Positions 37,001 to 46,613 of a DNA stretch of 64,000 bases are shown in pieces; position 1 is the first letter of the stretch; the number at the start of each line of letters is the position of its first letter. The notes below the pieces were generated by a model that made no database searches, was not told the origin of the DNA, and saw only the letters and a list, made by a program, of their open reading frames with translations. This DNA comes from Owenia fusiformis (taxonomy: Eukaryota > Annelida > Polychaeta > Sabellida > Oweniidae): positions 19,048,455-19,112,454 of the forward strand of contig CAIIXF020000002.1 in assembly GCA_903813345.2 (NCBI GenBank), in the 5' to 3' direction. The position numbers and the translations under genes are program-made.

Positions 37001-40000
37001 CTTATTTAGAAAGTAAGGTTTAGTACCTTCTACTCTCTCTAGCCGTAATGCTGCCTGTATAATACAGGGTGATCAAAAATGCCACCCACCTATTTTAGAA
37101 TAATTCTCTCAATAATAAAGGGATATATAAGATATGTTCCATTTTCCGTGGAGGCATGTTCCGACGCAATACCACTCAAAAATCTAAATTAGAAAATCTT
37201 TCTTAAAGTCTTTCTTAAAATTTACCCAATGAGCCAGTCAGTTCATCAAATTTTGACAAGATTATTTAAGAACAAAGGATAGACATAACATATTATTGAT
37301 AATACATATATGTGTGAAAGCAATCAAAAAATCATATAAAGACAGAAATCTAAATTTCAGAAAATTGTGTTTTTGAACATTTTTTGATGATTTCACTGAG
37401 AGCATGTCTGGAAGGAAAATGTGATGTCTCTAAATTTGAAAGTCGCAGATGCTGTCCAAGTACAACAATCTCTGTTCCATTGAACACTATATCTACACAA
37501 AAATCGCGTAGATTCCTTAATCATTGAGAGATTAATCCAAAATTAGTGGGTGGCATTTTTGGGTCACCCTGTGCATCTCTATGATATAATGTTATTGGCT
37601 AAACCAAATAACGTATTCCTTCAAGAAGTAAATACCGGAATATGCGTGGGTTGATGCGGCATAACAGATCAGTAATATTATGATAACAAAATTTGACAGA
37701 ATCCAAACGTAGTAAGAAAGCATAAATCACTTAGATGGCTAGTTAATGTTCATTTCATTTCCAGATCAATTCTTGGTAACGACTGGTGCGCCAGAGCCCA
37801 CTACATTAAATAATACAGCACAAGAGCCTACTACATTAAGGTCTACTTCTCCAGAGCCAACTACACAAAAGCCCATGACACAAGAGCCCACTACATTAAG
37901 GCCTACTACTAAAGAGCCAACTACAAAAGAGCTCACGACACAGGAACCGATAACACAAGAGCCCACCACACAAGGGTCCACAACTACAATTATAAGCCAA
38001 GTGAAGAGAGGAATCCTTCCTATCGTAGATGGGGATTCGACATTCCCCTCTGGAGGCGAGCGTTGTTATATTCTGGGGGAAACTGACCACACAGTGGTGT
38101 TAACAGCAGGAACTGTGATAGCGTTCGAAGCCTGGATCGGACTAATTGCTCCCTTGTCATTCCAAGTATGGAGACCACAGCCGGGAGAACAGCATGAACT
38201 TATAGGACAAGTCCGAGTCCCAGAAGATGTATTAACGCTAGGATATTTCAATGTAAGTGTTAATAAAGATTTCAGAGATTAGACATTTTTGCTTCAAAAT
38301 CATGTTTTACAATTTTACCTTGAAACACACATGTTTAAACAATTATTTCACAGACACAGTTTGGTCGTGAAAAACTGTGAAAAACATCAATTGCTATATT
38401 GTGATTTTAATTAATTTATTGTGTGATTGGTCCTCTTACAATAGAGTAATTTATTTGCAATAATTTGTATATACATCTTTATATTTCCAGTTTATTCTCG
38501 ATTCGGCAGACTGGTTCCACATAGCTGACGGAGACATGCTAGGGTTTTACGCACACACACTAGTAAATCCTGTATCCGCCATATTTAACATCAATTCAAA
38601 GGTGAAACTGCTTGGAGCTGATGAACCATACGATGTTGGTGATATTGAGACATTTGATGATATTCAATATCCTTATTCCTTCTCAATTGCAGTTACTTAT
38701 TTGGAAAGTAAGGTTTAGCACCTTCTAGTTCCCCTAGTTGTCTCTCCTTATATCTGCATAATGTGATTGGGCAAGCAAAAATAGAATATTCCCTCTGTAG
38801 CAGATAGAAATATCAGAATAGGCCTGGGCTTGTGCAGCATAACAGATCAGTAGTAATTTGATAAGAAAAATGGACAGAATCCAACGGCAGTATGAAAGCA
38901 CAAAACGATAAGAACAGTAAGCAGAATCCAACTGCAGTATGAAAGCACAAAACTATTTTGTCATTTTGCATTCGAATAGTAAGTAACTGTTCATTTAATT
39001 TCCAGGCCAATTTATGGTGACTCCTGGTACGCCAGGGCCCACAACACTTGAGTCAACTACACAAAATCCCACAACGCAAGAACCCACTTCATTAAGGTCT
39101 ACTACTCAAGAGCCAACTACACAAGAGCTCACAACACAGGAGCCCACAACACAAAAGTCCACAACACAAGAGTCCACTATACAGGAGCAAACCACACAAG
39201 AGCCCACAACTACAATTATAAGCCAAGTGAAAAAAGGAATCCTACCAATTGTAGATGGGGGTTCGACATTCCCCTCGGGAGGTGAACATTGCTTTATTCT
39301 AGGGGAGACTGACCCCACAGTGGTGTTAACAGCAGGAACTGTGATAGCGTTCGAAGCCTGGATCGGACTAATTGCCCCTTTGTCATTCCAAGTATGGAGA
39401 CCCAGGTCGGGAGAACAGCATGAACTTATAGGACAAGTTAGAGTCCCAGATGATGCGCTAAAGATTGGATATTTTAACGTAAGTGTCAATTAACGCTTTA
39501 GACGTTTTAAGGTTCGTGATATTAAAGAGGGTAAGTTAGCACCATTTAGAAGAACGTGTATGTGAAATGTATAAAATCATGCTCCCCATCAACTATTTTC
39601 ACCTCTCGCTGGCCTTAATTTGCCCCATTAAGTGCAGGATTGACAATAAAACTTGTTTTTTGCAAGTTTTGGGAAACCCGTTTTGAAACGAAAACGACGT
39701 CATTTATATTATGGACGCTGGTTGACACACATTATAATAAATTAATAAATAATAAATAATATACCAATATTTTCTTTTGAAATATGAGTGTCCCATTTTT
39801 TGGACCATTCTGTATAAAGGTACGAGTGATATAGTTGTAATAATGTCTCCGTTTTAACAAATTTAGTGGAGGACAATTACACATTACCTGGGGCTCATAG
39901 TATAACGAATTTACGTAAGTAAGTTTTTGCAAATGAGTGTTACCTAACCTCTCTATTCACACCGGAATAGCCTGGCAACGGTAAAGTCAGATACCGTTGT

Positions 40001-43000
40001 CACAAATGGCGAACATTACCGTCGCTTCAACTCTTAAATCACTTGGTCCTCGTTTCATGGGACTTTATCGTCGCTAATTTTGTGCATGCATTAAACTCTT
40101 GTGATGATGTATCATATATGAAATCCTAATTTCGATCAAATTGGGTCATGAAGTCGCCACAATATAGCGTTCGATATCGTCAATGACAAAGGAATCTGAA
40201 TTTTAAATAATTTACCATATGCCATTGTTTTTGTAAATTATCCCAAATTCAGATTCCACTATATTTAAGCGATCCACGGCCAATTTGATCGAAATTGGGA
40301 TTTCACATGATACATTATCACAAGAGCTTAATACATCCTCAGAATTAGCGACGATTATATAAGTCCCACGAAACGAGGACCTAGTGATTGAAGAGTTGAA
40401 GCGACGGTTATGTTCGCCTTTTGTGACAACGGTATCTGACTTTACCGTTGCCAGGCTATTCCGGTGTGCTATTGATTAATTATGTAGTACAGCACATTTG
40501 ATGTGAGGTTTGAAAAGAACCATGGAAGACATCAATCACTGGGTTAAACGTCAAACTCTACAATAGATCAGATTGCAAATTTGAGAATTAGGCAATAAAA
40601 ATTAACTGCGCTGATAGTCAGGGGGAATAACCCAAGGGTTCAAAGAAGACATATGTCTGACATGTAAATATGTAGTGAGAAGACATATCGTCCTGATTAG
40701 TCAAATCGACAGACAAACAATGGCGGTTTCAAAATTTTCGAAACACGCTTCAAATAATATTATGCTAATTTTTGACGTTTTGATTAATATGATATCTTGT
40801 TATTTTGGATCAAGATAGACAACGGTGTAATAAATATGCTTACATTGATTAAAACATCACAACGCCGTGTTATTTTCGAAAACTAACTGGTGAGAAGTTG
40901 CGCAAACGGAGGTGGTACGCAAGAGACGTAATATTATATCTATTAACTCTTAAGCTCTGGGGCTTTCCCCCTCTTACTGATATTAAAGAAGCAAAGATTT
41001 TCATTGTTCCTTTAGCAGACATTATTTTCTTTGTCAGTGTAGTTCATTCTCCAGAGTAATTTCGGACATGCATTTTGTAAGTGTTTATTTCTCTTTGAGT
41101 TATTGTGATTGCTCCTTTTCATGACATTTTGCTATTTATTTCCACTGAGAAATATTTCATTTGTGAATTTTCCAGTTTACTCTCGATTCGGCAGACTGGT
41201 TCCACATAGCAGATGGAGACATGCTGGGGTTTTACGCCCACACACTAGTCAATCCTGTATCCGCCACATTTAACATAAATTCAAAGGTTAATCTGCTTGG
41301 AGCTGATACACCATACGCCGTTGGTGATATTGAGACATTTGATGATATTCAATATCCTTATTCCTTCGCAATTGCAGTTACTTATTTAGAAAGTAAGGTT
41401 TGGCACCTTCTTAGTACCTCCCTCTAGCTGTTCTGCCTTGTATAATATAAATCTGCATTATGTAGTATTCAGGTTCACAAAAAATGGCCATGGTGTAAAT
41501 GTATGTCTTGCAAAGATAAAATACCTAAATTGTTTTCTTTTGTTTTAGTTGTCTTTATTTATCAATTTCATACACAATTTTACAAGAAGTATACTGTCAA
41601 GCGCCAATGGCATTAATGGCTAGCATTTATTAATATATCTAAGGATAAAATACCTAAATAGCGTTTCACCCTTTTTCCAGTGGGTATGACATAACATATA
41701 CCGGCAAGTTATTATCAGCAGAAATTTGGACAGAATACAATCACAATATGAAAACACCAAACCCATTGTATTTTGATTCGAATGGTTAATTAATGCTCAT
41801 CTTATTCCAGATCAATTTCTGGTAACTACTGGTGCACCGGACTCCACTACACAAGACCCCACCACACAAGGGTCCACAACAAAAGATCCAACAACACAAG
41901 AGCCCACTCCACAAGAGTCCACGACAGGTCCAGCCGGATCACAGGGTCCCGGAACACAAGGACCACCGGGGAAAGATGGACTAAAGGCAAGTTGATGATT
42001 TAATTTCACACTGACTACAAAACTTGACTTTTAAGTCTGTTCCCTTAGCTATATTAGTTAAATTAACTTCATTCTAGGTATTATTAAAAATTAATTTACA
42101 AATTCTGTAGCCTTTAATGAAGAAATTAGACTGGGAGTCATCTTCTGCGTCGTTTATCACAATAAGTATTCTGCACGGAACTTAACAAAGTCTTAGGTGA
42201 CTACATGTAGATCACCGAGAGTGATGTTGGTGGTTTTAACTCTCCAGGGGGACCAGGGTGAAAAGGGTGATATGGGCAGTAAGGGAAATAAAGGAGATTT
42301 GGGAAACAAAGGAGAAATTGGACCATCGGGCCCTGCTGGCGTGAAAGGCGAACCAGGACCAGAATTCACAGGTAAATGTGTTTAAATTATAAAAATATCA
42401 ACGACGTCTACATATCAAATGTTCATCGTAGATACAAGTACCCAATATTGAAGAAAAATCTAATATATCGACTCTATGGAAGTTAATTCATTAGGTGGAA
42501 TCCCATATTTATGTAAATACTAATTTCCCATTGTAGATATTGATGAGTGTTCGGCTTCCTACGACGATGGATGTACGCAAGTGTGCATGAATACATTCGG
42601 TAGTTACAAGTGTGGTTGTGATCCTGGATACGCTCTCAGTAAAGATGACAATAACAATTGTACAGGTATTATTAGCATCACTGGTGGCGTTGTCCCAACC
42701 ACGTCCTCTGTCACTTATAAATGCATTTTAATAGCATCTTGTTAACCAGGAATTCACCTGCCATTTGTTACAGACACCGACCACCGAACACCCTCCCCCC
42801 CCGAAAATTGGAGACTATTACGATATGTCACTCTTTGTGATTGTGACATACAAAACAAAATAATACTGATTTTTCCTTTACCATTGAAAATATCTTTGAC
42901 ATTGACCGACTTCAACATACTTGGCCTGAATGACCTCAAAGGTTATGTTAAGCGGGGCTAGTTTTTTTTTTGTATACAGTTAGCTTATGAATGGAATCAT

Positions 43001-45965
43001 ATGTACGATATACCAGACGGCTCTCCATGACACCTTAATTTCAATTCATGTCAAGCCTCTTTATTGCAGATATTGACGAGTGCTCTACAAACAATGGGAT
43101 GTGTCAGATGACGTGTATAAACACTATTGGTAGCTACAGCTGCGAATGTCCTGCTGGACTTCAACTTAGTAAAGATGGACACACGTGTATAGGTAATATG
43201 GTTCACGAAAGATTGTCCTGCGTGACTTCAACTTAGTAAAGATGGACACACGTGTATAGGTAATATGGGTTACGAAAGATTGTCCTGCGGGACTTCAACT
43301 AAGAAATTCTCCATCTAAAATGTCACTCGACTTTTTTGTGATTATGAGTCAAAGAAAGCATTCTTGAGTTTCAAATTGACTTCTGTGGTAACTTGAAACC
43401 ATCTTCTAATTTATTCCACTTACCTTTTATTGTTTCTCCAAATATATTCTTTGAAAATCGGATTTTAAGGGTGTTAATCAGGGTAATTCTGTGCCATTTT
43501 ATCAAAAATCTTGTTGCTATCTAGAAACGAGCAATTGTGATCTTGTTGTTACCTAGGAACGAGCAACTATGATGTCACGTCACACTCATGTTAATTCTGG
43601 AATCACATGGCAGCCATTTTGGAAATTTCAAAAAAGTTCCCAATTAAAAAGACTAAATGCTGTTTACAAATTGGAAACTATGGCAGAATCAACAAAAGGT
43701 TTGTGAAATAATTAGGATATGGTTTCAAAATTATGCACATGACAATATATGACTACTAAATGCAGGCAGGGACTTTTAATTGCCAAAAAGTCGAGTGACA
43801 TTTTAGATGGAGAAATTTTTAAGTAAAGATGGACACACGTGTATAGGTAGTATGGGTTACGAAAGATTGTCCTGCGGGACTTCAACTAAGTAAAGATGGA
43901 CACACGTGTATAGGTAATATGGGTTACGAAAGATTGTCCTGCGGGACTTCAACTTAGTAAAGATGGACACAGGTGTATAGGTAATATGGGTTACGAAAGA
44001 TTGTCCTGCGGGACTTCAACTTAGTAAAGATGGACACACGTGTATAGGTAATATGGGTTACGAAAGATTGTCCTGCGGGACTTCAACTTAGTAAAGATTT
44101 ACACACGTGTATAGGTAATATGGGTTACGAAAGATTGTCCTGCGGGAGTTCAACTTAGTAAAGATGGACACGCGTGTATAGGTAATATGGGTTACGAAAG
44201 ATTGTCCTGCGGGACTTCAACTTAGTAAAGATGGACGCACGTGTATAGGTAATATGGGTTACGAAAGATTGTCCTGCGGGACTTCAACTTAGTAAAGATG
44301 GACACGCGTGTATAGGTAATATGGGTTACGAAAGATTGTCCTGCGGGACTTCAACTTAGTAAAGATGGACGCACGTGTATAGGTAATATGGGTTACGAAA
44401 GATTGTCCTGCGGGACTTCAACTTAGTAAAGATTTACACACGTGTATAGGTAATATGGGTTACGAAAGATTGTCCTGCGGGACTTCAACTTAGTAAAGAT
44501 TTACACACGTGTATAGGTAACACGAGGTTACTATCAATTAAGGTGGACAAGATGAGTTAGAAATTGGAGCTCTCTGTGCATGACAGTATATCAACAGCAA
44601 ATAAGATTAACAATCGTGGAATTCCTAAAAATACATATTTTTGATAATTACACCCTGGTTCTCTTCATAATAGAGAGTTTAAACTTGCATATAAAATCGA
44701 AACGCCAACCGATACGTATGACCAATCGCTCGATACAAATTCATCGCTTAAATATTTTTCGTTCACCTTTAGGTTGGAAAAACATTGCAAGCTTAAACTC
44801 CCTATTATCTCTCAGATGTACTGGTGATGTGCTATATACTTAGTTACATTGTTTGGGGGTTTTCTTATAACATTGTTCATGGTATTCTTTTTCAAACAGA
44901 CGCTCTTTATATTGCTTCATAAATATATCGTGAATGATTTACAATGTTAATGTGTTCTAATTTCCAGACAAAGCAGAGTGTGAAGTCAACAATGGTGGAT
45001 GTGCAAGCGATGAGATATGTCTGGATGTCTATGGTAGAGCTTATTGTGTACTGTCCACTCAGTTGTCATCAAGTAAGTGTTTGGTTACTATGTACCTGTC
45101 AAGTGTTACCTGTCATGTGCTTTCATCGATTGATATATTTTGATAGAAGTGGGAGATAATAAAGGATACCTCAAAAATATTATGATTTCTCTTAAAGGAC
45201 ACTTCCAAAATCTAGTGATTTCTATTATTAAAGGACAACTTCAAAATATAATGATTTCTCTTTAAGCACACTTTCAAAATATAATGATTTCTGTTAAAGG
45301 ACAACTCCAAAATATGATTTCTGTTAAAGGACAACTTCAAAACATAATGATTTCTTCTCAAGGACGCCTCCAAAATATGATTTCTGTTAAAGGACATCTC
45401 CAAAATATGATTTCTGTTAAAGGACAACTCCAAAATATGATTTCTTTTAAAGGACACATCCAAAGTATATTTACTCTTATCACTAAAATCATTTACAAAA
45501 GATCAATTTTTGAGAAATGAATCAGCTTAAACTAGATAAATTACATGAGGTAGACTATTTAAAATATTTTTGATTTGCATTTAACAAAGGCGCAGATTGC
45601 AGTGATCCACTCCAATGTGAACTAAAGCATTTGGGTCACCATGTTTGATGTCCAAATTTCTTCATGCAGAATATGATAACATTAATTAATATCCTCTTAA
45701 AAACAATCAGTTTGTTTATAATAAAATAAAAGACTATTTACTTTTTCACAAAATCTCAAATATTGTTGTATCTTATTATTGACATATTTCAGCTAATAAA
45801 GATGTGCCAAGATTGATGGATGATTTATTAAACAGAACAGTGATCATAGGCCTGATAATCTGGCTATGCATGCTGTCACTAATGGTGCTAATGATGATAC
45901 CTTGTATGCTATCCATCGCAAGTACAGCCAAAGAAGCAGAAAATAACTTGATAATATTTAGATGA
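34028..45965 (+). CDS. Mosaic single-pass membrane protein (4x VWRP/GDMLGFY module, mucin linkers, collagen, EGF)
   Basis: Fifteen exons: 34028-34061, 34619-34893, 35492-35708, 35978-36441, 36796-37012, 37765-38252, 38491-38707, 39006-39478, 41176-41392, 41811-41986, 42248-42371, 42537-42665, 43070-43192, 44968-45072 and 45793-45965. They sum to 1144 codons with fitting phases. Residues 1-19 are a signal peptide. Four modules follow (about 25-175, 230-402, 465-637, 695-867). Each is built from one exon with [17 protein letters not shown], a Cys and FQVWRP, and one 217-bp exon with [18 protein letters not shown]. Thr/Gln/Pro linkers (TTQEPTTQ) precede modules 2-4 and the collagen part. Gly-X-Y repeats span about 907-965 with one short break. 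Two DIDEC-type calcium-binding EGF domains (968-1051), a Cys-rich EGF-like piece (1052-1086), a transmembrane helix (about 1103-1126) and a 17-residue tail complete it. The intron after 41986 starts with GC. The surface adhesion or recognition role is inferred. Confidence 0.9.
35219..35309. repeat. Perfect 23-bp hairpin in intron
   Basis: CCTCACTTCAGCAACCAGGA plus CAT at 35219-35241 and its exact complement at 35287-35309, loop 45 bp. Lies in the intron between the two exons of module 1. Probably a small MITE remnant; no other function visible. Confidence 0.8.
36701..36790 (+). pseudogene. Truncated duplicate of module second exon with its acceptor
   Basis: TGTATTTTCCAG followed by TTTAATTTTAGAATCGACAG and ACTGGTTCCACATA copies the acceptor and first 36 bp of the 217-bp module exon. 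It sits just upstream of the real exon at 36796 and retains a good polypyrimidine tract. The reading frame breaks early, so it is a relic or decoy acceptor. Confidence 0.7.
37065..37571. mobile_element. MITE of Tc1/mariner type in intron
   Basis: 507 bp. Begins after TA with CAGGGTGATCAAAAATGCCA and ends TGGCATTTTTGGGTCACCCTG; about 30 bp of inverted repeat. No transposase. Lies between module 2 and module 3 exons. Confidence 0.65.
39649..39820. mobile_element. 3' end fragment of the palindromic mariner family
   Basis: Matches one arm of the element at 25153-26225 (TGCAAGTTTT, CGTTTTGAAACGAAAA, ATTATGGACGCTGGTTGACA, GTGTCCCATTTTTTGGACCA). Only the last 170 bp are present. Confidence 0.65.
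39958..40468. mobile_element. 511-bp foldback element with 5-bp target duplication
   Basis: CACACCGGAATAGCCTGGCA at the left and its complement at the right; the arms stay complementary for roughly 220 bp each, making most of the element a palindrome. Flanked by CTATT on both sides (39953-39957 and 40469-40473). No coding capacity. A second, partial copy is at about 47076-47144. Confidence 0.75.
43193..43300 (+). repeat. EGF-exon-derived 67-bp minisatellite, first units
   Basis: Right after the donor of the EGF exon, the exon end plus donor is repeated: TTCAACTTAGTAAAGATGG, ACACACGTGTATAGGTAATAT. The first repeat donor is at 43260, exactly 67 bp after the real donor at 43193. The array is then broken by an inserted element at 43301-43820. 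Confidence 0.9.
43301..43820. mobile_element. MITE inserted into the minisatellite
   Basis: About 520 bp with inverted ends GAAATTCTCCATCTAAAATG and CATTTTAGATGGAGAAATTT, extended by TCACTCGACTTTTT and its complement (about 34 bp in all). It interrupts one repeat unit between ACTTCAACT and AAGTAAAGATGG. No transposase. Confidence 0.75.
43821..44520 (+). repeat. EGF-exon-derived 67-bp minisatellite, main block
   Basis: Eleven potential donors (GTATAG/GT) occur at 43847, 43914, 43981, 44048, 44115, 44182, 44249, 44316, 44383, 44450 and 44517, all 67 bp apart. Each unit copies the last 41 bp of the EGF exon, CGGGACTTCAACTTAGTAAA through CACGTGTATAG, plus 26 bp of intron (GTAATATGGGTTACGAAAGA TTGTCC). 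Variants include GATTTACACA for GATGGACACA. 67 is not a multiple of three, so added units would shift frame if spliced in. Confidence 0.92.
44673..44812. repeat. Short MITE, GTTTAAGC-terminus family (copy 2)
   Basis: Inverted ends AGAGAGTTTAAACTTGCA and GCAAGCTTAAACTCCCTA; interior matches 7568-7688 in reverse orientation (AAAATCGAAACGCCAACC). Lies in the intron downstream of the minisatellite. Confidence 0.55.
45175..45475. repeat. Degenerate ~30-bp minisatellite in intron
   Basis: About ten units of the type CCAAAATATGATTTCTGTTAAAGGACAA, with CTCCAAA or TTCAAAA starts. Both strands stay open because of the repeat, but the block lies between two phase-matched exons of the membrane-protein gene, so it is intronic. 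Confidence 0.8.
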
Positions 45966-46193
45966 CAGGATACATATTAACATGGACAAAGACAAAATGG
46001 ACTATTTATTTATTTTTTGATATTTCTTAAAACCATGAAATCATTGTATTGTGGAAGCAAACAAAATCAGGCATCGAATCTACTTAAATACACTCTCCTT
46101 CACAAGTTTTGCAAGCAGACGTCTTCTTTTGGATAAAAAACCAAAGTAAGTTTACGTTCGACGATTATTGAATTGTCGTGCAATATCGAACTA

Positions 46194-46250
46194 TTGTATT
46201 GTATTGTAGTGAAATTGTATCGTATTGTATCGTATTGTATTGCAATTGAT
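46194..46250. repeat. TTGTA/TCGTA microsatellite
   Basis: Imperfect pentamer repeats TTGTATTGTATTGTAG and TCGTATTGTATCGTATTGTA downstream of the membrane-protein stop codon, in its probable 3' UTR. Confidence 0.7.
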
Positions 46251-46331
46251 GAACAAATTGAAAATTTTATATATTAGATATGATACCCAATGAAAACTAA
46301 TAAGAGCCAAACTTATGGAGTGGTGTGTATA

Positions 46332-46337
46332 AATAAA
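46332..46337 (+). terminator. Poly(A) signal of membrane-protein gene
   Basis: AATAAA about 370 bp after the stop codon at 45965; the first canonical signal on this strand and a plausible transcript end. Confidence 0.5.
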
Positions 46338-46409
46338 ATGTTAGCTTTATGATTAGTTTACCTCTCAAGATTTTTCATCGTGGCATACATTCATTGTGCT
46401 CATGCATTA

Positions 46410-46613
46410 CTAGTTTGAAGCTAAATATTTACATCTTGGCCTATGCCACTTAAGATTACTTGGGTTTGGGAAACCTTTTGAACATCCTTCACATATATAT
46501 GGTCTCACTCCAGTGTGAATGTTCAAATGATCACTCGTTAAGAATCCAACTTTATCTATTACATCCGGGCAATTAGGCCCCGAGTAAGGCTGGTAGCATA
46601 AAACCTTTGACAT
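46410..46613 (-). pseudogene. Decayed zinc-finger exon
   Basis: Reads LTSDHLNIHTGVRPYICEGC and SKGFPNPSNLKWHRPRCK. The HTGVRPY linker and one C-x2-C finger with an FPNPSNLKWH helix match the terminal-exon fingers at 50.9-54.3 kb (FKNPGNLRQH). The first finger has lost its cysteines and the second ends in C instead of H. The nearest acceptor (TGCTACCAG) is not in the phase shared by the three good exons. Most likely a dead fourth copy; a divergent live exon is less likely. Confidence 0.6.

Noticed and set aside
43821-44520. Evenly spaced repeats that look like a CRISPR array
   Set aside because: The whole 67-bp unit is repeated, there are no unique spacers, and the unit is a copy of an exon-intron border in an animal gene.
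45212-45520. Open frames on both strands with repeated peptide ([10 protein letters not shown] or SFNRNHILE)
   Set aside because: Both come from a ~30-bp minisatellite within an intron whose flanking exons join in phase without it.
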